From contig CATIUR010000001.1 of assembly GCA_949592205.1 (NCBI GenBank), forward strand, positions 211,674,250 to 211,738,249: 64,000 nucleotides of DNA. The letters are read 5' to 3'. Positions 35,576 through 48,954 of the stretch are shown here, in pieces. The DNA is from Helichrysum umbraculigerum (lineage: Eukaryota > Streptophyta > Magnoliopsida > Asterales > Asteraceae). The stretch's first letter is position 1. Each line of letters begins with the position of its first letter. Position numbers and translations under genes: made by a program. The notes beneath the pieces are model-generated. The model ran no database searches, had not been told where the DNA came from, and was given only the letters and a program-made list of their open reading frames with translations.

Positions 35576-37676
35576 TGTAACGCCCCAAAATTTGGTAAGT
35601 TTAAATTATATTATATACGTTTAGTATTTAAATTATATGTATATAATAATATGTTATGTATAATAATTTGTTATGTGTTAGAATTAGTTAGTGAAACTTA
35701 CTATGTAAGGAAAATAGAGTTGGAGGGTAGAAACTGTCAATTTAGTAAAGATGAGGGGAGTGTTGTGAAAAGTGTTTAAATAAAACACTGTTTCTATTAT
35801 CTTCTACTGCATTCTTACACTGCAGAAATTAAAATCACGTACTGAGAGAGAGAGAGGTCGACATAGAGGAAACCAAGAAGAAGAAACTCCAATTGATTAG
35901 CTAATTGGTGAAATTAGGGCTTCAAATCTTTCATTAAGCTTCTTTAAGGTGAGTTTATCACTTCTAATCACATTAATTTGATGTTAGGGTTAGTAAGTTA
36001 AAAACCCTAAGTTGTAAGATAGAAAATGGGTAATTGAGTTAAATTAAGTTCCATACATGTTATTGAGTTAGAAAGAGTATGAATTTTGTGTTAGTTATGT
36101 TAATAAACTTATGATCATATTGTAATTGGGTAATTAGTTGTTTATGTGTATGTATGATCACTAAGAAGTTTGATTCTTGGTGAATTGTGATGATAATGGT
36201 AAGAAGTAATGTTAATTACCCATTTATATGTGATTAAGTGTCAAGGTGTATGGAATTTATGTTAGAATTGTAGGTGTTATGTGATTTAGCACCTAAGCCA
36301 TATATAATAAGTAAGAGTAAGTCATTTAAATATGTTAGTGATATGTGTTTATGTGAATAGGTGATCAAGTGTGCAAGAATTCAAGTGTTTAATTGAGCTA
36401 ATTGCAAGGTAAGTACATGGATATGTGGAGCCAAGGAATGATTTATCATTTGCTTGGCGGTATCCAAGTAATGACTATGTCATTAGCTTGGTTTAATGTC
36501 AATTTGTATGGATTGGCATGTTAGATGTTGAGGATCCTTAACTTGTGGCAGATTTTATGTTAGAATTCCATTACTTACTAAGCTTTTACGCTTACCTGTT
36601 ATGTTTAACATGTTATAGAAAGTTCGAGTAAGGTAAAGGAAGAATCTGGAAAGAGGCCCATGGAAAACTAGTGGCGGAGCTCATTGCTTGGTTGGTAATG
36701 AGTTTAAATCCTTTATGATCATGCTCTATATACAATTACACCCCTTTTGTAAAGATAATGGTATATGGTTTATATTTTGGAAGTTGGTTAAGTCTCACTT
36801 TGAACGGTATGTCATGTTTTGGTAAAGTTAAAGTTAAGTGAGACTTGTATGTTGAAAGCTTTAAAGTATGTTAATAGAGTACATGTTTGAAGAAATGATA
36901 TGAAGTCATGTTTTGTGAGAATGTTGAGCTAAAAGTGTTAGTCATGGTAGTCATGGTCAAATGTCGATATAAATAAGTTAGTTTGACTTTATTGAGTCAA
37001 TTTAGCGAAAAGTGGTAAGAAAGTGGGGTCATTATGGTCAAAGACCCAATCGGGTCGTTTTGGTGCCCAAATGGGTCACCAATGGGCTTATATGTCAAAA
37101 TGGGTAAGACTTGATGAAAGTCAAATGTTTTGATGTTAATAAGTTCCATTGTTGATGTTGGAAAAGTGGTAAAAGAATGGAAGTCACAAGTGTAATAATT
37201 TAGGAGTTGATATGTCAAGATTTTGGGTCGAAAATGGACTAAAACTCGTTTACGGGTCAAATCTTGATAAAATGTAAAACTTGAAAAAGTGGAATTGAGG
37301 AAATGTTTATATGGTTATAGTGAATGTGTGTGCAAAATTTCAGGTCCTAATTCGTAACGAGTAAAAAGTTATGCGTGTTTGAAATTGGTTAAAAAGTTGA
37401 CTTTTGCTGACTTCCAAATTAGGCATAGCTACGCGATCCCAGAAATATTTTCTAGATCGCGTATGATAGTGTATTTTTGCATCTGAAGGTTTTTCAAGTG
37501 CTTACGCGATCCGACTTCTTTCCGGGATCGCGTATCATAGTAGAAAATAAATATTTTGGTTTTTAAAAGCCCATTTTAGCTATGAAACTTTATTATAGAT
37601 CAAGTATATAAATGGAGTAGTTGTGGGACATTGCCAAAAGCGTTAAAAAAAATGGTCACATTTTCGAGGTGTTTCA
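35576..37676. mobile_element. Solo LTR of a gypsy-like element, 2101 bp
   Basis: The LTR begins TGTAACGCCCC and ends GAGGTGTTTCA, giving imperfect inverted ends. The 5-bp repeat TGTCC flanks it exactly (35571-35575 and 37677-37681). No internal region or second LTR is present, so it derives from LTR-LTR recombination. Its terminus is related to those of the LTRs at 50275 and 62415. Near the right end it has two long hairpins. Confidence 0.75.
37431..37533. repeat. Two ACGCGATC...GATCGCGT hairpins in the solo LTR
   Basis: ACGCGATC (37431-37438) pairs with GATCGCGT (37455-37462), and ACGCGATCC (37504-37512) pairs with GGATCGCGT (37525-37533). The pair of hairpins repeats at a spacing of 73 bases, each followed by AT(G/C)ATAGT. 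Confidence 0.75.
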
Positions 37677-37681
37677 TGTCC

Positions 37682-40032
37682 ATCCTTCCTCCTCGGGTGA
37701 GACGCTCCACCGAATGTTAAACCTAGAACCAAACCTAAAAAAACTCGCGCGAAAACAATGTCGCATTAATTAGCTCCAAATCCGATGTCGGGGGTGCGTG
37801 AATGAGGAAGACGGTGTGTATAATGAGATGGTTTGTTCGAATTGATTCTCCCTTTTTAATCGTTTATATCTATCTTATTTTAAATATAATATACAATTCA
37901 CCTTTGTGACATCATCAATTACTTAATTAGTCAATTTCAATTTTGACCATTTATCTAGATTAAATAATATATTAATATCAATAATTTACGTATTATTAAT
38001 ATTATATTTAATATTAAATATATTAATAAGAACAATAATAAAACACGTATAGTTTCGTTCAACTTCATGGTTCTTTCAACTTTTTTGTATAGTAGGATTA
38101 TAACTTATCTTCTTTATTTTTTTATTAAATATATTAAATTAAATTGATTTTAAATTCAATAATAACACTCATTGTATCCGTATATAATTTTTAAGTAATA
38201 CAATCTACACATTCCTATAAATCCTCCAACTTTTTCTATAATGTATGTTTCCTTCTAAATTTCAAATTTTACAATATATGATCTATCCATCTATTGTATC
38301 ACCAAATATATATAAATAAGGAAACTGATTAATAATAAATCCTAATTTAAAAAGAGGCCGTAGCCACTCTTACTAAGGACTTCATTTTTACAATATTAAT
38401 TAAATAATTAATTTAATCATATCCTATTACTAATCCTAATACTTCTATAATTGTTATAAACAAGTCGTTATGTTAAAATAAAATTATTATTCACTTTTAT
38501 TGTGTTTGAACTAAATTATTAGTATTCAAGTGTATTAGTGGTTACTTTTAAGATAGCTTTAGTTATCACATAGATTAGAGAGAGAAAAAACTGTCACTAT
38601 ATATATATAATCTTATATATATAATTATTATAATTATAATTATAATAAAAGAAACATCTTTATGATGTCATCAATTGATCAATTTAGTCAATTATACCTA
38701 ATCTATTATAAGAATAGCTTTCAATATTTTATAATAATATGTAATCACGGAGTTACAATTTAAATGAAGCATCCTTCAATTTGTGGACCAAACTCTATAG
38801 TCTTAAGTGATTTGAATTGTATTTGAATACAACCATATCCATGTAATTATATTGTATTATTTTATTTATTTACGTTATTTAATCAATTACCTCCTACACT
38901 TAAATAAATCATAAATTTATAACAATAAATATAGCATATTTCTACACTTAAATATCTACGGATTTGCAACCTCAGTGGGTATCAGTCTTTTGAATTATGG
39001 ATATGCTGAAATTTGTTTATCTCAAACTCTTAATAGGTTTTTACTTTAGGCTTGAACCTAATTTCTTTGTGTTAAATGAAATTCATTTAGCAATTACAAT
39101 AGTAAATTTGTATTTAAAAATGAAAGTTTATAAACTATGTAATTTGAATAATCATAATAAACAATAAAAAATTACTATAAGTCTAATATATACGACTAAT
39201 ATCATGTATCATGTTAATATCATATGACATGTGTGTATACACGGGTTTAAAGGCTTATTTAAGAAAGAAAGCAGACTTAAGGCATTCAATTTTAAAATTG
39301 AAGTCCAATTAACAATCAAAATTCATTATTTATTTATTATTATAACTTAATATAAAGAAAAACACGGCTTCCATCATGTTTCATAACTTTAGTAGGCTTA
39401 CAAATTCTTTATTGTTAATTAAAATTATTTTTAATTTGATTAATTTAAAAAGCAACTTAATTAACCATATATATCTCTTCCTAGATTAAAAAAATAATAA
39501 TAAAACCTCTTTCCTTACTTTTTTCGGGTTCTTCTTCTTCCCCAAATTAGCTCATAAACCCTAACTCAACTCCAACTCAATTTGAATCCATACCATTTAC
39601 AAAATCTAATTCCTCATCTTTAAATATGACGATTGCTGGAATTAAAAGTCCATACAATTCATTCTCTTTAAACCGTGGGATTTTACTTACGACGACCGGT
39701 CTTCTCTCATGGACAACTCTACGTTGCTGTCTCACGTGTTAAAAACAAGAAGGGACTGAAAGTTCTTCTTTGTCATAAGGATGGACACCAGACGAACAAG
39801 ACGACAAACGTGGTGTATAAAGAAGTCTTACAAAAAATATAAAAAAAACTATGTCTTTCAACTTATTAGTTGAAAATGGCAACATAAGTTTATTTATTGA
39901 AATGATTCATTAGCTTATGTATAATCATATACCGTTGCAATTCACTGTACTATTACTTATATAAAGTGCTTACCATTTAAAAATAACTATATACAACAAA
40001 TACTTATGAAATAATAAATAAAAAAATAACGT
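37682..40032. other. AT-rich region, probably Helitron-derived in part
   Basis: No coding sequence was recognised. A degenerate terminal hairpin (GTGTGTATACACGGGTTT) near 39231 precedes the better one at 40033, suggesting related or nested Helitron ends. The CT-rich leader-like stretch at 39530-39640 leads to no usable ORF. Confidence 0.4.
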
Positions 40033-40062
40033 CCCGTGTGTATACACGGGTTTTAGGACTAG
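40033..40062 (+). mobile_element. Helitron-type 3' terminus
   Basis: The hairpin CCCGTGT-GTAT-ACACGGG (40033-40050) is followed after eight bases by CTAG and then T (40059-40063), the standard Helitron 3' end signal. The 5' TC end was not located, so element length is unknown. Confidence 0.55.
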
Positions 40063-40063
40063 T

Positions 40064-41432
40064 ATCTATATATACCATATATGACATATTACAATTGCTT
40101 ATCTCCATGCTAGAATCCATAGAAGATTGCAATGGCATATTTGCAAAAAAATTCAATTGCTATTTAATTGGTAATAGTTTCTATAAATTCTAGCGATTTA
40201 CTGTTTGGATTTCTTTTAAAGATGTATATGAATATGAATTGTGATTTGTCATGTTACAAAGATAGATTATTTTGCACACCAAGTACCATAAAATGCCAAT
40301 TTTTATCTTTTATTATTTTTATTTCGATTGTGCTTTTTGTTCTATTTCTAACATCTAAACTTGAGATAATTAATTTGTAATGGTTATGGTTCGTAATGTT
40401 TACACGGTTCTGCATCTTATATTTCTATAATTATCTTATTGATATTGATATGGTATGTTTATTATTTTGATTTGTTATTAAATAATGTGGTGTTTGTTGA
40501 GAAATCGGTTTGGGATTTTCGAATTGGATTGGGTCCAATTTGGAAGAATTGATTCTTAATTAGCTGGTTTCTTGAATGTGGGATAAGTAATACTGGGAGC
40601 TCAACAGTAGGTTTTTTACGATGAGTCAAAAATATTGTCTTTTAATTTTTATTGTTATTTATATAATTTTAATTTTTTTTCTTTCAAAACTGCTGTCTTT
40701 ACCGTTATTATGGATGATTAATTGTCTTTTGTAGTTACCTGCAAATATGAGCAAGCGTCCAGGTTAATATACGCAGGTGCTTATAGGTTTTTTGGCACTT
40801 TTTATATGCAGCTTCCTGCAATTACTGCACCATGTATTCCAGGTTAACACCCTTTCCTTAAAATTGATTGCTTTTTATGTTTTTAAGATGGTTTGAATTC
40901 TAATTGAAGATGGTTTGGTTGTATTTAGCTATGCTAGAAAAATTGTTGTAGGAATTAGATATTGGATTGTGCGATTATAGGGTTGATTTGGTTAATTGGG
41001 TCAATGTTGATTCCTGTTCAGGTTTTGTTTTTCTTAAATTTATAAGCTGGTTTCATCATATGTGTATATGTTGTGCTTATTATGCTCTATTTCTTAAGCT
41101 TAACACATACATTGATGTTGATCTTAATTATTATATTTATGTTAGCTCCTAAATTATTTGATTTTAGTGTTCTTGAGTAAATGTAGCAGAGAAGCTCTAT
41201 TAAAGGAAATATATTGTGTTACCGAAAGTAACCTCCAATCTTAGTGTGACCATTGTGGGTGCTTCAGGTGATCTTGCCAAGAAAAATATATTCTCTGCAC
41301 TTTTTGCTCATTTTATGAAGATTGTTTACCTCAGGTTCTTATTTTAAACTTTCATCTCGATGCTTTGTTCTGTACTTCTGTTTGATTAGTATATATTCTT
41401 ATGTAATTAAACAATGCTTACTACTTCGTATT
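40064..41432. other. Region holding an isolated gene fragment
   Basis: AT-rich DNA with intron-like texture. Apart from the G6PDH exon fragment at 41219-41334, short exon-like pieces bounded by AG/GT (for example 40736-40770 and 40811-40853) could be other captured pieces but were not recognised. Confidence 0.4.
41219..41334 (+). pseudogene. Glucose-6-phosphate dehydrogenase exon fragment
   Basis: One exon-like segment reads VTSNLSVTIVGASGDLAKKN followed by IFSALFAH. This is the NADP-binding GASGDLA motif region of plant G6PDH. After a one-base frame change it continues as a DCLP-like end before a GT donor at 41335. The lysine run and the P of the usual KIFPALF are altered. No other G6PDH exon was found nearby, so this is a displaced fragment and not a gene. 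Confidence 0.7.
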
Positions 41433-42120
41433 TGTGACACCTCGCAATTTTGAATAAAACTAAGTACACTAAACATTTGCATTTTAGGCTAATTCTCTAC
41501 TTAAGTGAATTCACAACAAATTTTAGAGGCAAGTCTAGCAAAGTCCAACTAGTTAATACGCGTAGTATTACAAATTTCGTGATTAATATAATTACGTACA
41601 AAACATTCGGAACAAACCCGACAAAAATACGGACGTTGGTGAAAATATTTCTATAAATAACTTAAATCTACTTTTAGAAGTTATTTATCATATATTATTA
41701 TTTTGTTTAAATAATACACGAAAAACATAGACGTTTTGCTTAAAACGTCTTAAAAACAACGAAAATGCGTAAACTGAACTCTACAACCAAACGAAGCCCG
41801 AATGATATTTAGATAACTCAAAATAAAGTATTCTAATAATACTTCAATGTAAAAATATCTCAAATATATCGTTAATTAAAATGACACAAAATAACATTAG
41901 GCGATTTAACATTTTAACACAATTAACAAGTAAACGGCCAAAATACGTAACACAGTCTGAAAATCAAAATTTAATCACAAAACCCACCCAAAAGGGGCCC
42001 CCATGGCTGGCCCCCTCCCCCCATGTGGTCACCACCCTCTCCCTCCACTAAAATTGCATGCAAATGATCATCCTCACAATCCCTTACAACTCCCACTACT
42101 ACATTTATGCTTAATTAGAC

Positions 42121-42295
42121 CCCCACATTTAGACCGGTCTTGAGCAAAACCGGTCTTCATAGCATGTTCCGCCAAAACATTTTTTTGATAACCGGTCTTA
42201 ATGTTTAAACACGTCTAGATAAGAACCGGTCTTTATGTGCCAACCGGTCTAAATAGATATGCACCGGTTTAGATGTGCTAACCGGTCTAATTAGA
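42121..42295. repeat. Left subterminal ACCGGTCT repeats of the CACTA element
   Basis: About eight copies of ACCGGTCT or close variants lie in about 170 bases (for example AGACCGGTCT, AACCGGTCTAA). They correspond to the repeats at the right end. Confidence 0.85.
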
Positions 42296-44050
42296 AATTG
42301 GATTTCATTCTAGCGGCAAATCATCCCAAAATAATTCGAGCATCTCAAAAACAATTTAAAGCCCTAACTCCTTCCTTAATTTTTATATCCCCAATCAATT
42401 TCTCTTTAACCCTAAAAGCTATACAACCATTACTGTCGGACTACCACCACTTTCATTCTCATCTCGCAACATACCACACCAACACCCGTGTTTCTCCCTA
42501 TTGTATCACCTCCATCACAGCGGAACCACCACTACTAGGAATTCAGTATCACAACAAAAGGTAAAAAAAAATGGTTTTTTTCTTCTTTAGGGTCCATTTT
42601 TTTGTAATTTAGGGTTATAATTATGATCTTTCCATTCTCAATTGGTTTATCTTTTAGCTCATCTGATATCCTTTACGGATTATAATTCTAAAGATAGCCG
42701 GTTTGTTTGGCAGCCGGTATCATTACCTCCAACAATCAATAGGTCTTATTGGTTTATACTTGAGGTATTATTCATTATATTTTCCTAATTTTTGTTCTTG
42801 TTAAATTAAAATCCATATCGTTCTTTACTTTTTTAAGGTGCTTGTTTCTCAAGATATAACTCCCAAAAATCCTTTGCTAGCTTTCAGAGTTAACAGGGAG
42901 AAAAATTCATGATTATGTGTTTTTAATCATAGATGTATCTTATTTGATTTATAGTAGGTCTTAAATCGTCTGTATAACATGAAGCAAAATTGAAAATTCT
43001 GATTACTAGTTCAGCCTTGTATTGAATATAAATCTAAAATCAAATTGCACTTTAGGGCGAGGGGAGTGAAATTAAAAGGACTCGTTAGTGTTTGTGAAGA
43101 TTTATCTTGTAGAAACAAAAGCAAAACACGTTGGATATTTAGTACGTATTAATTTTTTAATTTCTTTAAATAAGTGTTTTCGACTTGCTCTTTTTTTTAT
43201 TTAGTAGATGAGCATCAAGTTTGGTACATCGATTAAAAGTCGCTTTTTCTTCTGTTTTGATAGTTAGAGAATGAATATAGGTAGAATATAAGAGTACATG
43301 CCATTGGAAAAAGGATAAGAGAAGCGTGAAGAGTATGAGATGGGTCTGACTTCTAAGTGTCCGACACTACATCGACACAATTGTACGTGAATGATCTTTG
43401 TATGATTTATGCTGTATTTATGAGTTTTGTATATATAATTTCTTATATTGATTCACTTGATTGTACTATAACATAGTGTTCTTAATATCTTCATACAGCT
43501 TACATCCATCGAATTAAGATGAAATATATGTCTAATGAAAAGTAACATTGGGTAAGAGGTCCTGAAAGACATTCTTTTCTGTTGCATTAAGGCTATGCAA
43601 TATTCAATAATAGGTTAGGTTTTTAAATAGTAAGCTTTATGATGAGTTTGGTTAGCGGAATAAAAAAGAAAGATCGCTCACTCTATCTTTGAATGTTGCA
43701 TTTAGGTTACTTTGGAAATAATTTGAGTTTGATGAGTGAGTTCCACTTAGAGTTTTGCACAGGTAAAAACCTTTATGGTTTAGTTTTTCTGAGACACTTT
43801 TGAGTACATATCAACCCAGACATGGCTGATATTGTAGATTACCAAATGGGCGGATTGGGTAATGGGACAAAACGCATCATGTCAAGCGGGTCATTTTATG
43901 TTACACGCATATAGTGTTGACATGTCACTTTTCTGATATATGAAGTATGTGGTTTATCAGTTGATGTTTTCTCCATTGTGTGTCTTCTAGTGAGGTTTTT
44001 ATTTGTGACTTCCCTGAGTTATGTTTTCTTTTTATGGTCGCTTGTAACAG

Positions 44051-44170
44051 TTGATAACTGAGTTTGCAAATAAGGAAAATATACTACTTGATGGAGCAAA
44101 AGGTGCTGCAGTATTATTGGGAAGAGACACAAGGCCCAGCAGTGAATCTCTTGTTGAGGCTGCAAAACAA
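44051..44170 (+). pseudogene. Captured phosphoacetylglucosamine mutase exon
   Basis: A 120-base exon bounded by AG (GTAACAG) and GT (GTAAGA) is open for 40 codons. It reads LITEFANKENILLDGAKGAA then VLLGRDTRPSSESLVEAAKQ. The LLGRDTRPS segment corresponds to the motif after the N-terminal part of AGM/DRT101-type phosphoacetylglucosamine mutases. Splice sites look intact, but neighbouring exons of that gene are absent, so it is cargo of the CACTA element. Confidence 0.7.
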
Positions 44171-45039
44171 GTAAGACCTCTTCAAATATCCGATACTAAT
44201 TAGATTATATCATTGTATGGCATTTGATCACTTTGAATAACCAGCTACATTATTTACTTTGACTTTTATAATTAGTATATTCTGAATTTAAACTCAAATG
44301 AAACAGTAGGCTATTTTCAGCAATTGTAGACTTGTAGTACTAGAAAACCGTCCAATTATGCATTTGGAGAGTAATAGTAATAAAATATGAACTAAAGTTG
44401 TGCCTTCTTCTTATGGAATTTGAGTAATATGACTTTGTTTATTTGTTCAAGCCTTAAAATTCTTTAGAATAACTGGGAACTGGAAATCTACCATATTTGA
44501 TATATTAGAAACAACTTTATGAATTGCTGGAAATTGGGAAGTCATCAATTTGAAAACCCCCTTTTCAGGCCATGTAACTTTAATACGATTTCTGTTATAG
44601 TTGTATCTTGTTCAAATGCTTAATAGTTAAATAACATATTTCTATTTATGGAATTTTGGTTGTGTTTTATTAATTTAATTATTCATGTGTGTACGTGTTT
44701 CGCTTTGTAGGTACAAATGTTGGAAATGAACTTGAGGTGTAAAAGGGAGAAGTGACTTGACAACGAGATTGGCTAATGAAAGACCATATGTAAACTCAAA
44801 ATTATAATTAGATGGTATAGTTTGGATAATTTAGAAGTACTTCGCTTTCTAGGCAATGTTAAACTGGCCCATTGTATGTAATTAGATTTGTATATATAGT
44901 TTGTTTTGTTTGCGGATAAATCTGATATTTTTGTATTTCAAAAAACTTGGTAGATGAGCATATATTTTTTGTTAATCTGCTGGATATAGATTTTTGTAAT
45001 TTTGAATTGGATATGGATCTTGAATTTGCAGGTTTTGAA

Positions 45040-45270
45040 ATACGTCTAAATGCTTTATCTAGACTGGTTTTGAAACACGTCTAAATGGTTTATGTAGACC
45101 GGTTTGAACTCTTTAAAACGCATGCGAGTAATGCTAATAACCGGTCTAATTAATCCTATTAAGACCGGTTGGGGAACCGGTCTTTTTGAAATTTCAAAAG
45201 TAGACCTGTCACATCTAGAGCGGGTAAAAAACCGGTCTACATAAGCTATATGACCGGTCTATATGTGGCC
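45040..45270. repeat. Right subterminal ACCGGTCT repeats of the CACTA element
   Basis: At least eight ACCGGTCT/AGACCGGTT motifs in both orientations mirror the left subterminal region. Confidence 0.85.
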
Positions 45271-47237
45271 GAATGTAGTAGTGTCCACTCCAATTACATG
45301 CATTTCCTCATTATTCACTCTCACTCCATCTCCATTCTCTCTCAATTTTTTGGAGAAAACAGCCCTCAAACTCCGCCAACACTTCCAAGAACCACCATTC
45401 ATCCACCCTAAACCACCACAACCAGCACCATCAATCACCAACTAAATTCTTAACTTTTTGTAATAATAATTAGCTCAAGAACTCTAGCATCATCATCTCA
45501 TCTCATCTCTTTCAAAATCTTTGTAAGGGAACTCATCTCTAATCTTCTCTATGTTATTTACATGTTATATAGTTCATCTAACTTGAATATGTCCAAAACT
45601 CTTGCTAAAAATCGTTTTTATGAAACATCTAAAAAGATACATAATCTGCCTTCAAAAACACAGTTTAGTAAAATGGCTATATCTTGAGTTCTAGGATGAT
45701 TTAGACAACTAATTTTTTTTTTTAAATTTGCGTATTGAAAAGATCTACAAAAAGTTATTCTATGGCTCTTTTCAGAAATCTACATATTTTCAGTTAAAAA
45801 TGGATCTTTGAGATGGGTCTGCATGTGTTCGAAAAATGTGTTCGGTTCTTTCACGGAATTATTTAACTAACAAGATGGACCTTATAAATCTCGAAAAAAT
45901 CACGTTAGGAACTAGACACACACATGAACAGCTGGTAAAAATTGTGGAAACTAATTTGGAACAGAACACGTTAAAATTGAGTGGCGAAGTAAACCGACGA
46001 AACCGAAATCATGAAATAGGGACTATTTTTGACATAAACATAAAACCGACACTTCGGGCCTACCATAAAACGTACCGATAATTTTCTAAGACTTATTTAA
46101 CTATTTTAAGACTTGTGTAAAAGTCTCGGGTCAAACCGAACATGTTTGACCAAGTCAACCGAAATCGAACCTCGGTACGAAAAACGTGAACCAAAATATA
46201 AAACGTTAAATTTTGGCTCAAAACGAATAATTTAAATGTTTTATTATGAAACAACAAATACTTATGCGATACGACTTATAAACATGCGAAATATACTTTA
46301 TGAGTATAACGAAACGACATAATAATAATTATGCTTTGGAATTATTATTACGAAAACTCATCAACGGGCCGTACACGTTTTCAAAACATAAACAAACAAT
46401 CAAACATTTGGACATATTTAGTTGAATGAGCACTAGCATGGATGGTCCACTATGACATCCATATACTTACGCTTATAATCTCATACGTTTAGGACGTTAT
46501 GAGATTATCGACTTGGAACATAATTGCATTAGGGACACTAGCACCCACAGGTGAGTTCACAGCCCCTACTTTTACTGTTTTCAATGCTTCTTTAACAGGG
46601 GTGAAGGACATAGCTATTACTTTACTGTTTTAATACAAACGTACAACGATTATTATAAATACTTTCATGCTTTATGCGAAATGTTTACGATTTACTCATA
46701 CTATTACAAACTGTTTACTTATGGAATGAGGTTTCATGCTATTACTTGAACTTTTTACGAAATGACTTTTCACACTATTTTGGGAACATGACAACGAATC
46801 TTGGTACGGACCTAGGTTTACGAGAGGTAGTTGTGTGCACAAAAGTCCCAGTGTACGCAGCCTTTAACCATTAGCTAGGTGACTCTAGCCACTAGATATA
46901 CGGATAATACTATCGAGTTGACAGCCCTCCCACTATTATAACTTGTTGGTCGCGCCAACCGCACGACGGTAGTCGTAACGAGGAGCGTATATTTAAAATG
47001 ATACTGTGGCAAAAACGCTGAACGTCATGGATTGGTTATAGCACTAGGGGTCGTTACTTTAACTCATAAGGTCTAGCTAACCTTTGAGGGATCACCGTCT
47101 ATGTCTCCCTACTATTATGAACATTTTTGGAAATAACATTTTCCTACGCTTGATTACATAGGAATGCGTTTCTACTATTTATACAACTGGATTGGTTTTC
47201 CAAACGTATACAAAATGATGTGTTGACATCATGAAAA

Positions 47238-47456
47238 CGAAACGATACCTTTGGATAGTGATCCAACTAAACTGTATTTTGGCTAACATCCCAACGAAAC
47301 TGTATTTTGGGTAACATCCCAACGAAACTGTATTTTGGGTAACGTCCTAACGAAACTACGTTTTGGATAGTGATCCAACTAAACTATACTTTGGGTGACA
47401 TCCCAACAAAACGACACTTTTGGATAACGTTCCAACAAAATGAAACCTTATTTGAC
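47238..47456. repeat. 28-bp tandem repeat, about seven units
   Basis: Units resemble AAACTGTATTTTGGGTAACA plus TCCCAACG, with the central copies nearly identical and the outer ones diverged. The repeat lies at the end of the outer LTR-like sequence just before the next LTR begins. Confidence 0.8.
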
Positions 47457-48846
47457 ATTATTTGACTTTTGTCGCACCCCCTAATTCGGGTTGCGGAAGC
47501 GAATCGGGTCGGGGCGCGACTAATCAATAATCAAGCACATAAGATATATAATAAACGACTCTATATGCGTCGTTTACAAAATACATGATATAACATAAGA
47601 GTTTACAAACTGTTTACATTATATTGAGTTCACATGATTACCCTGAGAGATTCTAGTACATTTACAATTATACAAAATATAGATATGCAAGGAAATCTCT
47701 TGATGTTTAATGATTGCATGCGACTCGAGCTAAAGTATCCTGATGGGCAGTCCAACCTACTGCTGAGTACCTGAGATAACATGCTAAAAGGTCAGCTAAA
47801 AGATGGTGAGCTCACAGGTGTATATGAGTAAATGATATTGATGAACCACAAGATTTATATAATGATTTGTAATCAAACAAATAATGAATGTACATGCAGC
47901 CATGAGTCCATAGTTTGAGCTTAACTGAGGGGGTCAGGATCCACATTCAAGGACGTGATCGAGGTGCCTCCCTATGAGTGCCTAATCAACACTCATACTG
48001 AACAAATGATAATGCGTCCGTTTGACAGGTTAGTGCTTGCTAACTCGGACGGGGATTGTCAATCCCATATGGTACCATACACTAACATTCACGCTAAATC
48101 ATATTAACAAACTATGTGACGGAGGACTTTAAATTGATTAGATGAAATTAACTCATGTAGCATATAGCGATGTTTTGATACTTGTGTTCACATGTAAAAC
48201 AAAACGAGCATGTATCTCATCCCTAGGTAAAAGCATTTAAAAAGGGGCTATGAGACTCACCTGAGCCTAATGAGTTGCTAACAAGCAATACTGATGATGT
48301 TCAAGAGAAATGATGTCGTCTCCCACGACTGAAACCTACCGGGCATCCTAAACGCGCAAGGTTTTAATGATTAGATGTCTAAACAGACCATCTATGCTAA
48401 TTATTCCCTCAACTAGTTATGTCCAAATCGATTGGTTAATGTTTAGGTTTGAGTTTGAAAATATGTGCGGCCCGTTGGTGACGGATTGAAATAATAATCT
48501 TCAATTATTATTATTATGTTTGAATGATCGTGTACTTATAAAAGTATATTTGTTTTGAGTATAAATCGTATCGTATGTTTAGTAATGTATGAAATTATGT
48601 ACGGGGGTCCGGGAGCAGCGCCCCTGGTTAGCGGGGTCCCAAGGGTGGCAACCCCTGGCGGGGTCCAAGGGGCTGGCCCTTGGCTTTAATAAAAAAATGG
48701 TCAAAATCTGAATTTTTATTTCTATGTATATTGCTTTAATAAAAATGCATCGAAATCTGAATTCGGAGTAAAATCATGTGTCAAAATCTTAGTTCCATCA
48801 CTTAATAAAAATTGTGCCCGTTTGAAGTTAGCACACACGGTGAAGA

Positions 48847-48954
48847 TGCATACCCGTTCGGGTGAGTATGCATACCCGTTCGGGTTGGTTTGTATACCCG
48901 TTCGGGTTGGTTTTGTTACCCGATCGGGTGGGATATCATACCCGTTCGGGTGAG
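48847..48954. repeat. Five ACCCGTTCGGGT palindromes in an LTR
   Basis: Five copies of ACCCGTTCGGGT (one is ACCCGATCGGGT), each able to form an ACCCG/CGGGT stem, are separated by short G/T-rich spacers (GGTTGGTTTGTAT and variants). Confidence 0.85.

Larger units (their letters stand above)
42094..45283. mobile_element. Non-autonomous CACTA (En/Spm) transposon, 3190 bp
   Basis: The termini are CACTACTACATT and the inverse AATGTAGTAGTG. The 3-bp target TCC is duplicated exactly (42091-42093 and 45284-45286). Both subterminal regions are packed with ACCGGTCTA-type motifs in both orientations, the usual CACTA arrangement for transposase binding. No TNPD/TNPA-like ORF was recognised. The interior carries at least one captured host exon at 44051-44170. 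Confidence 0.85.
41433..47469. mobile_element. LTR-like sequence split by a CACTA element
   Basis: The left end TGTGACACCTCGC resembles an LTR 5' end. Material on both sides of the CACTA transposon joins smoothly across its TCC target site. No gag or pol was recognised, and no right terminus was seen because another LTR interrupts at 47470. GC-rich runs of the kind GGGGCCCCCATGGCTGGCC (41995-42025) also occur in the next LTR. The interpretation as a nested host LTR is inferred. Confidence 0.45.

Noticed and set aside
35513..35779. 88-codon ORF starting before the 2.1-kb LTR
   Set aside because: It crosses the insertion boundary at 35576 and has no recognisable motif.
45836..46081. 81-codon ORF downstream of the CACTA element
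   Set aside because: No domain or codon bias; it lies in LTR-like sequence rich in CGAAAC motifs.
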